In this document: positions 6,995 to 16,378 of the stretch, one piece after another
Layout: each line of letters starts with the position of its first letter
Position numbering within the stretch: position 1 is the stretch's first letter
Origin: a virus
Strand: one strand, 5' to 3'
Length of the DNA stretch: 30,450 nt
Virus record (IMG/VR): IMGVR_UViG_3300021357_000008
Location: 1 to 30,450 of that record
The notes under the pieces: model-generated
Database searches by the model: none
Told to the model about the DNA's origin: nothing
The model's input: only the letters and a program-made list of their open reading frames with translations
Program-made: the position numbers and the translations under genes

Positions 6995-8154
6995 TTGTTC
7001 CTCCTATGGAAAGCTAAAGCCCTAGAAGGCGAACCATAGCGTCGTCTAATGTAGTTAAGTCCCCACCTTGCTTGCCCTGCTGCACCTCGCTCAATAGGAC
7101 CGTGCAAACTAGTCATTTTTTGGAATAAGCCACGAGCACTAGATCGTGGGTTTGCAGCACCTGGATTCCAGCTAGATTCCTTTTGAACTAACGTATGTAA
7201 AGCCTGCCATTCTTTACCAGACCAGCCATATTGTTTGGCAGCTATGTTGCGTACAATACCTTTAGCGCCACCACCAGAGGCTCCTCCACCGCCATAGCCA
7301 CCACCAGAGGCTCCTCCACCGCTATGGAATGAAATATGGACATGACCAGTGTGTGGATTACTTCCTGTATATCTCACAGGAGCCCTACCTGGCTCCCAGT
7401 ATTTACGATTATGGATAATATATTTAACACCTAAACGGCCAGCATTCTGTAAAGCATATCTAACAACGCCACCTTTGCCACCCATAACGTCAATAGCATT
7501 ACCAGTGTAGTGGTCAGACCCTCTAATATGACCACTAGTTGCATGACCACCTATGTTAGAAATACCGAACTTACCACTTATTTCTTGGGCAGCACTTCTA
7601 GCGTATGGTTGAATCCCTCTTCCAAGCATTCTTAATGGTGCAGATTTAGCAATGAGATTCTGGTTATAGTTTCCCATACCACGTAACTGTACACCACCAA
7701 AAGCAGGTACTTGCTGAGACATTATATCCTTTAGACGTTCTAACTCTCTGTGCTGTGCACGTTGTTGCTCAGCGCCTACTCTAGCCTGTCCAATACGCCC
7801 AATTGTTTGTAGATTCTCATAGAAAGTTCTAAATTGTGAGGGTTGTACAAGTTCTGCACTTGGAGATCTTACCCTTTCACCAGGCTGTATTTCAGGTCTT
7901 ATTAATGCTTGCGATTGTAAAGCCTGGATACCACTTCTAATATGCTCCTCAGATGTGGGCAACTCCTCTTCGCTAGGTACCTGTGTTCCATGTATTCTTA
8001 TAGATTCAAAATCAGGAGATGGCTCTAATTTTTGTTCCTGAACAGGCTGTACCTGCTGCTCGTAGAATTGTGGTTGACGCATGTTGTATCGACGTTGTGG
8101 TGGTGCTACAACGGTAGTTTTAGGTAACTGAAATTTCTCTCGTGTAATAACCAT
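6985..8154 (-). CDS. Two-domain virion lysin: M15-type peptidase plus lytic transglycosylase
   Basis: 389 residues. Residues 1-150 are Gln- and Pro-rich with a coiled region. Residues about 195-277 look like an M15 (VanY/D,D-carboxypeptidase type) zinc domain: GSDHYTGNAID (His215, Asp222) and HTGHVHISF (His271, His273). A Gly/Ser linker follows (278-297), built from a 30-bp tandem repeat. Residues 301-389 resemble an SLT transglycosylase: LVQKESSWNP with candidate catalytic Glu326, SSARGLFQ, GLNYIRRRYG and a C-terminal AFHRRNNWY. Its position after the ejection proteins suggests a virion-borne enzyme that opens the wall at entry, distinct from the amidase. It overlaps the preceding gene by TAATG. 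Confidence 0.8.
   Translation of the reverse strand: MVITREKFQLPKTTVVAPPQRRYNMRQPQFYEQQVQPVQEQKLEPSPDFESIRIHGTQVPSEEELPTSEEHIRSGIQALQSQALIRPEIQPGERVRSPSAELVQPSQFRTFYENLQTIGRIGQARVGAEQQRAQHRELERLKDIMSQQVPAFGGVQLRGMGNYNQNLIAKSAPLRMLGRGIQPYARSAAQEISGKFGISNIGGHATSGHIRGSDHYTGNAIDVMGGKGGVVRYALQNAGRLGVKYIIHNRKYWEPGRAPVRYTGSNPHTGHVHISFHSGGGASGGGYGGGGASGGGAKGIVRNIAAKQYGWSGKEWQALHTLVQKESSWNPGAANPRSSARGLFQKMTSLHGPIERGAAGQARWGLNYIRRRYGSPSRALAFHRRNNWY
7267..7326. repeat. Two-copy 30-bp tandem repeat coding a Gly/Ser linker
   Basis: Two adjacent 30-bp copies (7267-7296 and 7297-7326), differing only at their last few bases. They encode the flexible GGGASGGG-type linker between the peptidase and transglycosylase domains of the virion lysin. 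Copy number could vary by slippage. Confidence 0.85.
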
Positions 8155-11100
8155 TACCCCTCACTCTCACGTAATCCTCGGAAGAATTCTTCTCTCCCAA
8201 GTCTACGTTGTTGTAAGAATGGTTGTCTTTCTTCAAACTTAGCAGATGATATGTATTGACCTGTACCCTTAATACCAGCATGTGTAAACCACTGAAGAAT
8301 AGCTTCTCTAGGCGCTCGTGTACCTTTAGCTTCTCTCTTAGTTGGAGTGCCTGTAGGTGTAACACCCAGCATATCTTGTAAATAAGTCCAATATGGTATG
8401 TTCTCACCAACATACTGACTATAAGCTCCTGGCCTAGCTTCTGGACCTGTAATCGGCTCTCCTGTAAACATCTTCCTACCCATCATATGCTCAATAGGTA
8501 TTACTGCACCAGGAGTAAGCAAAGATCCAGTCTCTTTAAGCCCTCTCTCAGGACTGCTAATAGAGGCCATAAGGTCAGTAAAAGGATTAAGCCCTACGCC
8601 ACCCATGACGTAACCAGGTATAGTCTGGTTACTAAATTTAGCTAGTAAACCATCTTCCTTACTTACAGGACCTAGTCCTTGATCTGTAATCCAGTCAGGA
8701 AATAATTGATCTACAGGGAAAGGATCGTGTCGGCCAGGTGTTTCAATACCTGCCATTTCCTGAACAGCTCCATATGCCTTAGCTGGTATTACAGTTTTAC
8801 CCGGCTTCATAAAGAGTCCCTCTAACAGAAGTGGAGTACTCTTACGTAACCAACTGTAAAAAGGAATAATACGACGTGCGTATTTCTTTTCTTCAAATGT
8901 TAAATCCAAACCAGTCGGATGGAACTTACGTGCACGTCTAGATGCCTTTTCAAAGATTTCGTCTAAATTGTTACCTTTACTCTTTTGGATCTTATCAATG
9001 AAATGCGCTAGCCTACCATTATGTGATTGAAGTTCAGATGCACCTCTGGCTACACGTTGAACCCTTCCACCAAAAGGTTGTACTCCAAGAATACCTTTAC
9101 GACCTTTTTCTCCCAAGTCAATAATATCTTCCAAAGTACGTGTATGCTCAAGAAGACCTTTTTGATCAGCTACATACTTAATTTGCTCAGCAGTAAACCC
9201 AATCCCACTCTTATTCCTAAAGAGTACTTGACCTGGCACAGGAGTTCCAAAACTTCTATGCATTACACCGACTTCAATAAGTCGGTCAACATCAACTATG
9301 TCTTCATACTGCCCACGCATTGAACGCTGTACTTGAGCAGCTAGTTTATAAGGTCTTACAGAGTTAACACCATCAAGCCATCCTAGATAAGCATCTCCAG
9401 ACATATTCCTGACATGGTGTCCTGGCCTGTAAATAGTAACAGAGGACTTCCACATAGACTGTAAACGATCTAGGAACTTACCAAAATCACTGGACGGACC
9501 CCATGGCCCTCTACCTTCTAGAGTCCAGTCACGTACAGCCCTTGGAATCTGCTCTGCAATGTTTTTTGGAAAGTGCCATCCGTCTAGATAATCAAAACCT
9601 TCTACCTTAGTCTTATAATCCTTACTTACAGTCCTACTTCCAAATCTAGCAGCCAGATCATCAAAAAATGCTCTTTCTACAGTAGCCTGTGATAGTGCAT
9701 GCTGAAGATTATACAAAAATTCCTGAGGAGGTGTGTTAGCCAAATCCCAGTACTTCCAACCTTCAACCCAATCAGCACCCTTAGATAAATCTACAGTTTC
9801 TCCAGTTAGAGGGTGCTTGACTTTATCCTTCATGAATCTCTGATTAGGTGGCAACCAACGTTTCATCCACTTATTAAGATTGTCCATGGTTACCCCGGAC
9901 CTGAACACAACACTTTGGCCCATAGCATGTCCGAAGGCATTATCCATGAACCTAGTAATCTGTTGAGATAACCCTACCACTTCTTGGGAAGCTGTAGTTG
10001 TAGGTGCAAGACCCTGTGCAATCTTAAATGCATCTGCACCTTGATCAGGGGTAAAGTTCCTAAACATATGATCTAGAACTTCACCACGTGCTTTAGCTGT
10101 AGAGTAACCAGATCCAATCCAGTTAAGAGTCATTGGTCGTAACTCTTTCTGACCCCATTGTGTAGCTACACGAGCCATAATCCATTCCACAGCTTTATTA
10201 TCATTATGTACCAATTTAGGAAGCTTTCCTAAATCCTTCTCAAGTTGTATAGTTAATGAGTCAACAACCTTGGGATTATTCTTCCCTGTAGCAACAATAT
10301 CATCAAGAATCCTACGATTACCTTCAATAGCAACCTGAGCAGCAGATTTTCCAGCCTTTATAGCCTGCTCCATAAGAGATCCTGTGGCCTTAATAGCAGC
10401 AGGACTAAGGTTAGCCATCTTAGCAGAATCTTTAGCAAAACCCTTAGCAAACTGCTCAAAACCTTTTATGTTAGCGTCTGATAGTAGTTTACTATTTTCT
10501 ACAAGAAGTCTACCTTCATTAACCTTACCAATAATCTCGCCTACAGAGGAACTGTCCTTAATAGCTCCTCGTGCCCGTATAACTTGAATTGCACTATCAA
10601 GAGGCGAACCCTTCTTAATAGTGCTACCAAACTCCTTTAGAGTGTCGTCCGTAACATTTTGGCCACGAGCAAGCATCTCACCAACAACATCAGAAAGTTT
10701 AACGTCCTCAGCGGCATGTGCACTACCTATACGAGGAACCTTGCCGCCTGCTATTAATCCATCTTCAATACGCTTTACTAAGTTAACAGTATTAGCAGTA
10801 ATCTCATCTTGTACTTTAGCAGGGTCCCTACCCTTCTTCATAGTCTTACCTTGGACAGCTATCCTGGCATTATGCCAAAGCCGTACTTGCTGTCTAGCAT
10901 TTATAGAATCAGGGTAGACCTTATTTAACTGAGCCTTAGTTGCAGACGGATTAAACTTTCCTAGAATATCATCAGCCGCAGCCTGTAACTTGGCCCCACC
11001 CATCTTAGGCGTAGGTAAAGGCTTTGGAGCAATCTTAGCAATGGCTGAACCAGCACCTTGGGTAACACCTTCTACAATATTCTCTGCCTTAGCTGCTGAC

Positions 11101-11870
11101 TGCTTACGAATTTCCTTTACATTGAAACCCTTACCAAATTTAAATACCTGCTGCCCAGGTAATTCTTTAGGGATAATTGGAAAATCTGGCAAAGACGGAG
11201 GCGGCTTCGCCGCCCGACCTACAGGTGGTAACGGCATAGTAGGAAAGGACATTTGCTCGCCAGGCTTAAATAATTCTCGACCTCGGCGCTCGAATAACTC
11301 AGGCTTAACTTTGGGCTCAGGTCTAAAAGCAGGAGGAACCTTACCACGTACCATTTCCTCTTGAGAAATACGCACACGTTCAGGTAAAGGCTTCTTTGGT
11401 AGCGCCTTGGGTACACCCTTAGCAGCAGTTTTAATCTTAGCCGCAGCACCAGCTATGGGTATATACGTAAGAGGATCGGCAAAGATATCTAAACCTAACC
11501 CTAAAGCAGCTCTTGCCTTTCCATCCTCCATACCCAATTCTTCTAGGAAATCACTATAGGTAGTACGCTTTTCAGCAGTAAATCCTTTACCCAGGGCTGA
11601 AAGGCTGGGCGTGCCTGTAGCTGCCCAGTCTCTAGCAAACTCAGCCACCGCATAATTTGTACGAGACAGCTTATCAAATATATGACCTAGTAAGGACGAC
11701 GGAGCACCATCATCTGCTGGTTTTTCTTGAATTCCAAATCCTGCGCGTGGCCCTACGTTATATTGGGCTAAGATAAGTTTAGCTATGTTGTCATTACTTG
11801 GCTTTAGAGGAGTTAAAGGGACAGCTCTACTCCTAATGAACTCCCTAAAGGCGCCACTAGGTGCAGTCAT
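8154..11870 (-). CDS. Large internal (ejected) virion protein, 1238 residues
   Basis: The longest gene of the window. It is a largely helical protein rich in Ala, Lys and Gly, with an early glycine/alanine hydrophobic stretch (LGLGLDIFADPLTYIPIAGAA, here residues around 125-145) that could insert in a membrane. A proline-rich stretch follows (about 150-240), then long helical regions. Near residue 990 it reads RRIIPFYSWLRKSTPLLLEG, a segment I associate with very large structural proteins of podoviruses. No enzyme motif is visible. In podoviruses the gene after the tail nozzle and before the lysin usually encodes proteins injected with the DNA to form a channel. That role is inferred from size and position. 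It overlaps the lysin start by TAATG. Confidence 0.65.
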   Translation of the reverse strand: MTAPSGAFREFIRSRAVPLTPLKPSNDNIAKLILAQYNVGPRAGFGIQEKPADDGAPSSLLGHIFDKLSRTNYAVAEFARDWAATGTPSLSALGKGFTAEKRTTYSDFLEELGMEDGKARAALGLGLDIFADPLTYIPIAGAAAKIKTAAKGVPKALPKKPLPERVRISQEEMVRGKVPPAFRPEPKVKPELFERRGRELFKPGEQMSFPTMPLPPVGRAAKPPPSLPDFPIIPKELPGQQVFKFGKGFNVKEIRKQSAAKAENIVEGVTQGAGSAIAKIAPKPLPTPKMGGAKLQAAADDILGKFNPSATKAQLNKVYPDSINARQQVRLWHNARIAVQGKTMKKGRDPAKVQDEITANTVNLVKRIEDGLIAGGKVPRIGSAHAAEDVKLSDVVGEMLARGQNVTDDTLKEFGSTIKKGSPLDSAIQVIRARGAIKDSSSVGEIIGKVNEGRLLVENSKLLSDANIKGFEQFAKGFAKDSAKMANLSPAAIKATGSLMEQAIKAGKSAAQVAIEGNRRILDDIVATGKNNPKVVDSLTIQLEKDLGKLPKLVHNDNKAVEWIMARVATQWGQKELRPMTLNWIGSGYSTAKARGEVLDHMFRNFTPDQGADAFKIAQGLAPTTTASQEVVGLSQQITRFMDNAFGHAMGQSVVFRSGVTMDNLNKWMKRWLPPNQRFMKDKVKHPLTGETVDLSKGADWVEGWKYWDLANTPPQEFLYNLQHALSQATVERAFFDDLAARFGSRTVSKDYKTKVEGFDYLDGWHFPKNIAEQIPRAVRDWTLEGRGPWGPSSDFGKFLDRLQSMWKSSVTIYRPGHHVRNMSGDAYLGWLDGVNSVRPYKLAAQVQRSMRGQYEDIVDVDRLIEVGVMHRSFGTPVPGQVLFRNKSGIGFTAEQIKYVADQKGLLEHTRTLEDIIDLGEKGRKGILGVQPFGGRVQRVARGASELQSHNGRLAHFIDKIQKSKGNNLDEIFEKASRRARKFHPTGLDLTFEEKKYARRIIPFYSWLRKSTPLLLEGLFMKPGKTVIPAKAYGAVQEMAGIETPGRHDPFPVDQLFPDWITDQGLGPVSKEDGLLAKFSNQTIPGYVMGGVGLNPFTDLMASISSPERGLKETGSLLTPGAVIPIEHMMGRKMFTGEPITGPEARPGAYSQYVGENIPYWTYLQDMLGVTPTGTPTKREAKGTRAPREAILQWFTHAGIKGTGQYISSAKFEERQPFLQQRRLGREEFFRGLRESEG

Positions 11871-11873
11871 TTC

Positions 11874-13211
11874 TTATCCAAACTTTCCGATTCCTAGATA
11901 CTGCCTAGCAATCTGTTCCAAAGCCCTCAACTGATTTGGACCTAACCTCATCCGGCGTCCTTCAGCAATTATGTGTTGAAGCTTACCGCTTGATCCAAGA
12001 GAAACCTGACCACTTGAATCAAACCCAAAGCCCTGTTTCTGCTCAGCGTTACTAATAGCCTTAACAACTCGGGCGGCATTCGCATCACTAACACCAGGAT
12101 AACCTCGGGCAGCTTCTAGCATCTGCTCATCCTGTCCAACAAATGGCTCAGGCATTGCTTCCTGTTGCTGTGCAATTTGAGCAAGTTCATCTTGTTCTAA
12201 ACTACGCTCATATTGAAGCATGGCCATACGATTTTGGAATTCCTGCTGACTTCTTTGGCCAGCCATTTGCATCATCTGTTGCTGTAACTGTCCAAAACCT
12301 GCTGTAGCAGCTTGAGATCTTGCAGCTCTATGGGCACCAACCTGGCCCTGTAATGCTCCTACAATTTCCTCTAATTCTGATTGTAAGTCTGCTCGACGCT
12401 CTACACCACCCATTCTGGCAATTTGAGCACCTTGCCGTGAAAACTCTATCCCGCCTCTTTCTTCCTGCCCTAAAGCAGTTTTAGCAGTAGCCGCTTCTTC
12501 TCGTGCCCGTCCTGTAAAATAATCCCTATCTGCCTGCTGTTGAGGTAAAATATCAGGAGCAGCAGCTTCGATGTTAAGTCTCTTAAGTGTCTCTTCTTGT
12601 TCTTTTTGAGACTGGGCATACTGACCCTTAATAGAACCTTCTAGCTCCTCAAACTGTTCTCCAGTACGCCCTCTTGTTTCTTTGTAGAGCTTTTGAATAT
12701 CAGGAATATCTTCTCGAATACTTCTACTAAGCCCGCCGTACATTTCACCTATTTCTCTACCATACCGGCCAGCTCTTTCAGTAGTTCCTGTAATTTGCTG
12801 TTTCAACGCAGCAATCAAGGGATTATATTGAGCAGCCGCAGAAGCTTGTGCTTGACGCCTTAACTCGGTTTCATCCATATAGTAACGACTAGGATCCTGT
12901 AGACCTAAAAGTTCATCAAATAAGTCTTGTCTACTAGTATCCTGCCTATAAGGATTTTGAATTCTTTCGCCTCGTGAATAATCCCAAGAATCCCTTGCAC
13001 TACCACCAGGTCTCCTGATCTGTGGGGGTTTTGGTGAGGGTCGCCGCCGCGCTTGAGGGGCACTAGTAAAACCAGCGTATCCAGGATGGGTACGCCCAGC
13101 TTGCCTTAATTGACTAAAGGCATCACTAGGTATTTTACGTTCTTGCATCCGCCCGATACCACCAGCAAGCCCTGCAAGACGTTCTCTAACCCAATCATCT
13201 AACCAACCCAT
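11874..13211 (-). CDS. Helical virion protein, probably internal/ejection
   Basis: 445 residues, unusually rich in Gln, Arg, Ala and Glu, with long heptad-like stretches (residues about 130-350) and Gln-rich segments (QQQMMQMAGQRSQQEF). An Arg/Pro-rich part (residues 50-70) follows the start MGWLDDWVRERL, an amphipathic helix. A typical GGAGG site stands about 8 nt before the ATG. There are no catalytic motifs and no transmembrane span. Composition resembles internal core proteins of podoviruses, which are stored in the capsid and unfold to leave through the portal. Assignment rests on composition and position. Confidence 0.55.
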   Translation of the reverse strand: MGWLDDWVRERLAGLAGGIGRMQERKIPSDAFSQLRQAGRTHPGYAGFTSAPQARRRPSPKPPQIRRPGGSARDSWDYSRGERIQNPYRQDTSRQDLFDELLGLQDPSRYYMDETELRRQAQASAAAQYNPLIAALKQQITGTTERAGRYGREIGEMYGGLSRSIREDIPDIQKLYKETRGRTGEQFEELEGSIKGQYAQSQKEQEETLKRLNIEAAAPDILPQQQADRDYFTGRAREEAATAKTALGQEERGGIEFSRQGAQIARMGGVERRADLQSELEEIVGALQGQVGAHRAARSQAATAGFGQLQQQMMQMAGQRSQQEFQNRMAMLQYERSLEQDELAQIAQQQEAMPEPFVGQDEQMLEAARGYPGVSDANAARVVKAISNAEQKQGFGFDSSGQVSLGSSGKLQHIIAEGRRMRLGPNQLRALEQIARQYLGIGKFG

Positions 13212-13226
13212 AGTACACCTCCTTAT

Positions 13227-13919
13227 CTACAGGCCGTACTTAGAAGCCCGACGTTCAATAGCTTGTTCCCGAGCTTCCTGCTTACTTAACGTTTGCTTTC
13301 TACCAAACTGACCCCGCTCTTGTTCCAACCGAGCAAGAGCACGCTTAAGCTGGGTTTCTAAATCAGAGGTTCTTTCACCAAATTCCTCTTCATATTCACC
13401 CACCTTACCGCCATAAAGACCAGAGCGAAGCATACCGCGTGCAGCAAAGTCAGCCTCTATATCCTCTAAATCACTAGTACGCTGTTTACCTAAAGCTCTT
13501 CTAGATTCCTGAGTTTCGGACTCTAAAGTTCCTCGACGTCTTGTTACATCAGCCCCAAAATCTGTTAACTGACCTGCTAACTGCTGTAATTGACGCTGAT
13601 AACCTGTATCCCTCGTCAAGAATTTACTAACTGAAGGAGGCCGTGGCTTTGGTTTAGGTTTAGGCTGAGCAAGCCGCCTAATTGGTCCTGGACCACCTCT
13701 AGGAGGAGGGGCAGGTGGAGAATAACGTCCTGTAGAACCACTAGTTACAGGAGGTCGATACACTTGTCTTGGAGGTGGACGGTAACCACCAGAAGGCTTA
13801 TAAGTAGGAGACTTGCTCCTTGCCCTTTGCTTATATTGCCTTGCTTTCATTCTGTCTAGCCTCTGAGCAGCAGCTCTTTGGGAAATTCGCCTTTGTGCTA
13901 AAGCAGCTCTTGCACCCAT
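13227..13919 (-). CDS. Arg/Pro-rich virion protein
   Basis: 230 residues. The N-terminal third is very basic (ALAQRRISQRAAAQRLDRMK), followed by a Pro-rich low-complexity region (residues 40-95, repeated KPKPKPRPP). The C-terminal half is a coiled-coil of Glu, Arg and Gln (LETQLKRALARLEQERG). It could bind packaged DNA or form part of an internal core. The last codons and stop are GGC CTG TAG, so the stop codon itself lies in the recurring CCTGTAG motif. The next gene follows after a GGAGG site. No family recognised. Confidence 0.55.
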   Translation of the reverse strand: MGARAALAQRRISQRAAAQRLDRMKARQYKQRARSKSPTYKPSGGYRPPPRQVYRPPVTSGSTGRYSPPAPPPRGGPGPIRRLAQPKPKPKPRPPSVSKFLTRDTGYQRQLQQLAGQLTDFGADVTRRRGTLESETQESRRALGKQRTSDLEDIEADFAARGMLRSGLYGGKVGEYEEEFGERTSDLETQLKRALARLEQERGQFGRKQTLSKQEAREQAIERRASKYGL

Positions 13920-13922
13920 TGT

Positions 13923-14135
13923 CTAAACCTTTCTCTGCGCATCTGCTGATGCAAAGTTACCGGATAGCTTAGCTTGCATTCGTTTTAAAATAGCTTGCCG
14001 TCTAGCCGCATGTTTTGCATCGCGCTCGGCATAGCCAAGTTTGTCTACAGGCCCCATTGTAGGAAAGGACCGGCCGCCACCATATATTTTATTACCTACA
14101 GCATAAGGCATTACATCATTAGTTGACATAGCCAT
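13923..14135 (-). CDS. Small conserved-looking phage protein, 70 residues
   Basis: Starts one base after the nozzle stop, with a G-run before the TAA as possible ribosome binding site. The middle reads GGGRSFPTMGPVDKLGYAERD and the C-terminus is a basic helix (ARRQAILKRMQAKL). I recall similar short proteins with this pattern in podoviruses of Gram-positive hosts, but not a function. Position among tail and ejection genes suggests a minor virion component. Confidence 0.6.
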   Translation of the reverse strand: MAMSTNDVMPYAVGNKIYGGGRSFPTMGPVDKLGYAERDAKHAARRQAILKRMQAKLSGNFASADAQRKV

Positions 14136-15677
14136 TTAGTTAACCCCCTTTGGTACAGTCTGCTTAGACTCTGTAATAATAGTCATGGTAAACACACGAC
14201 CGGGGCCATCTACTGTAGAGCCGTTTGTAGTTAACTCAACCGCAAAATTAATTTGCCTAAACCTTAATCCTCGTAAAAACTTAGCAAAACGTCTACCAAC
14301 ACCACTTTGTGTAGTCTGCACAGTTTGAACAATACCAGGTTCATCTAGAGGCTGTGCCCATGTGCCTAAATCCTGCCAAGCCGTCTCTTCTATATCTTGC
14401 CAAGCCACATCAAATGAAGCAATAATAGGGGTTGCAATGCCTGTTATATCATTCCTAGATGTAACATCAGCACCCCACCACCAGAGACGCTTAAACTGAT
14501 GTGATACAGCTAGATCAAAGTTTTTAGTCTTTGTTCTACAGGCTATCAAGTTAACTGCTAAATCAAGCGTTTCTTCTGTTTGTAGAGTAGCCTCATCAAA
14601 TAACTCTATGAAAGATGTTTGACTCAATACAGCTGAACCAGCATAATGTTTATGCTCCCCCTCAGAAAAGTGTAACGTAACTATTGGACCAAAGAAGTGT
14701 AACTCATTTCTTGCGCTACTCCATTCAGACCATGTTCGAGTACGCAATCCATATAAGTATATCTTATTAAAGATTCTACAGATAAGTCTATCCTCTAACT
14801 GGCTAAGGTGTATAATCTCATCACTTACAGGAGAAGGCGCTGTTTCATCAATTACAAAAGGTACTTTAGTATTTAATCTATGGAAGTCATAGTTAATAAT
14901 TTCGTATACCCATCCACCATGAAAAATATAAACCTGGTTTTCATAATTCAGCATCCGTCTATGGCGCTCAACTCCAATAGTCAAGGAAGTGTGCCGCACA
15001 ACAGCATCTGCTGGCTCTACATCATAAGCTAAAATCCACGTGGACCTAGTTTTGAAAATAAGTAAATTATCTCGATATACTGTTAAATCAGTTACTTTTG
15101 TACCATCACCTGGCATAATATCAATAAAATCTGAAGCAGACCACACATCCAAATTACCTGGGTTAGAAAAATTAAGCCGGCTACTATTTGTCGTTGAATC
15201 CACACCTGGAGCTAAGAACAACCTCTCTTTATGTATTACAGCAGCCTGGCCTGTAGGTATTGCAGCTATGACAGTAAACCCGCCTACAGGCTCCCATTTA
15301 CCACCTAGTCCATTATGACCTATGTCTGGAACCAGATATACATGATTATCATACTGCACAGCTACAGAAGCTTGGAACGTAGCCGTAATAAGAGTCCACG
15401 TACCATTAAGAAAGTGAAACACACCATTCGTATTGGACCCTATTAAATAGTGATTGGCTGCAAAAACCCCTTCTCCAATGAGAATGATACGTTCAGTCCA
15501 AGTACCCTGTCCTGCTAACTCTTTAAAAGGTGGACGTGAAATTAGCGATCCATCAATATCAAGTTCTAAGTTTGTGGACTCTAGTAATTCAGAGTCAGCA
15601 ATCGCCGTGGGATCGCTGCCTAAATTGAGTCAAAGGCCCCCAATAAAAGGTCCGAGACGCAACGGTTGACCAGGCAT
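14136..15677 (-). CDS. Tail nozzle/hub-like protein with an internal in-frame TGA
   Basis: The frame starts at ATG 15677 with AAGGAAGGTGAT upstream. It reads MPGQPLRLGPFIGGL, then TGA (15630-15632, codon 16), then continues in the same frame with LNLGSDPTAIAD and about 490 more residues. From the TGA to a GTG at 15422 there is no ATG, GTG or TTG, although the protein there (ELDIDGSLISRPPF) looks conserved. Several strand motifs recur (DNHVYLV, KERLFLAPG, RDNLLIFKTR, NQVYIFHG), suggesting a beta-propeller as in P22 gp10-like nozzles. Full product requires reading past the TGA by readthrough, hopping or suppression, or else the TGA is a mutation or sequence error. Gene order (adaptor just before it) supports the nozzle call. 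Confidence 0.7.
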
Positions 15678-15717
15678 GGGGAAAGATCACCTTCCTTTCT
15701 TTGAGATAGTCATTATA

Positions 15718-16374
15718 TCACCATTCGTCCTCAGGAAGTACGCTAATTGTAGGGTAGACTTCCTGCTGTTTCCAGTCGATTCTACCACGCAATAATGCTA
15801 CGTCATTGTCTCTCTTTTGAAGTTTAACTTGTGCAGCTTCCCAGTTCTCATCAAGCTCATAAGCCTCATATACACAATGCTCTTCTAAAGCCTTGTGGTA
15901 AAGAGAAGGTAAATCTGGAGTATCTGTGGTTAATACTACGTTCGTAGGTTTTCTTGTATAGTAAATCTTAATTGCATCAGTTACGCTGAAATCGGGGATT
16001 GGAAAAAGTAAGAGGTTGCCAGCATAGACAGTATAAGTAGTTGGAGTTCCACTATGGAAAGTAGTTCCATCCCATCCATCTACAAAACGGTTGAACTCAA
16101 CAATACTTAATGCTTTCATCAAGAAATAAGATTGCTGTCCTTGATCCTTAAACTGTACAAACTTAAGGATGAGGGTATCATCAGGCAGAGCATATTCTTG
16201 CTGCTTAGCCACACTATTTTGTGTTGCCGTTGTTTCTAGAAGTCCCTCATTCTGTAGAACAATTTGCTCCTGACCATCATTAATCCAACGAATAATATCA
16301 GCATCCGTAATCTGAACGCCAGCCTCATCACCGAATTTTTTCTTAACCCTTGTAAGGATATCGTTTACGTTAAT
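15718..16374 (-). CDS. Head-tail adaptor, apparently ATT-started
   Basis: The annotated start here is an ATT at 16372-16374, with AAAGGAG ending about 7 nt before it. From there 218 codons are open. The N-terminus reads I/M-NVNDILTRVKKKFGDEAG and VQITDADIIRWINDGQEQI, which is the helical start expected for a P22 gp4/HK97 gp6-like adaptor. The first standard start (GTG at 16212) would remove 54 residues, including this conserved region. Later parts are beta-rich (LLLFPIPD, AIKIYYTRKPT) and then helical (YHKALEEHCVYEAYEL). The protein would dock on the portal and connect to the nozzle encoded downstream. The family is inferred from pattern and position. Confidence 0.7.
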   Translation of the reverse strand: MNVNDILTRVKKKFGDEAGVQITDADIIRWINDGQEQIVLQNEGLLETTATQNSVAKQQEYALPDDTLILKFVQFKDQGQQSYFLMKALSIVEFNRFVDGWDGTTFHSGTPTTYTVYAGNLLLFPIPDFSVTDAIKIYYTRKPTNVVLTTDTPDLPSLYHKALEEHCVYEAYELDENWEAAQVKLQKRDNDVALLRGRIDWKQQEVYPTISVLPEDEW

Positions 16375-16378
16375 GGTT

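Noticed and set aside
10990-11364. Rightward open frame of 124 codons inside the 1238-residue gene
   Set aside because: Antisense to a Pro/Lys-rich part of a clear gene; the openness follows from base composition, and it has no start site.
15630-15640. prfB-like +1 frameshift at CTT TGA C in the nozzle gene
   Set aside because: A +1 shift runs into TAG after Asp-Ser-Ile, so it cannot give the long product; a +6 hop or readthrough remains possible.
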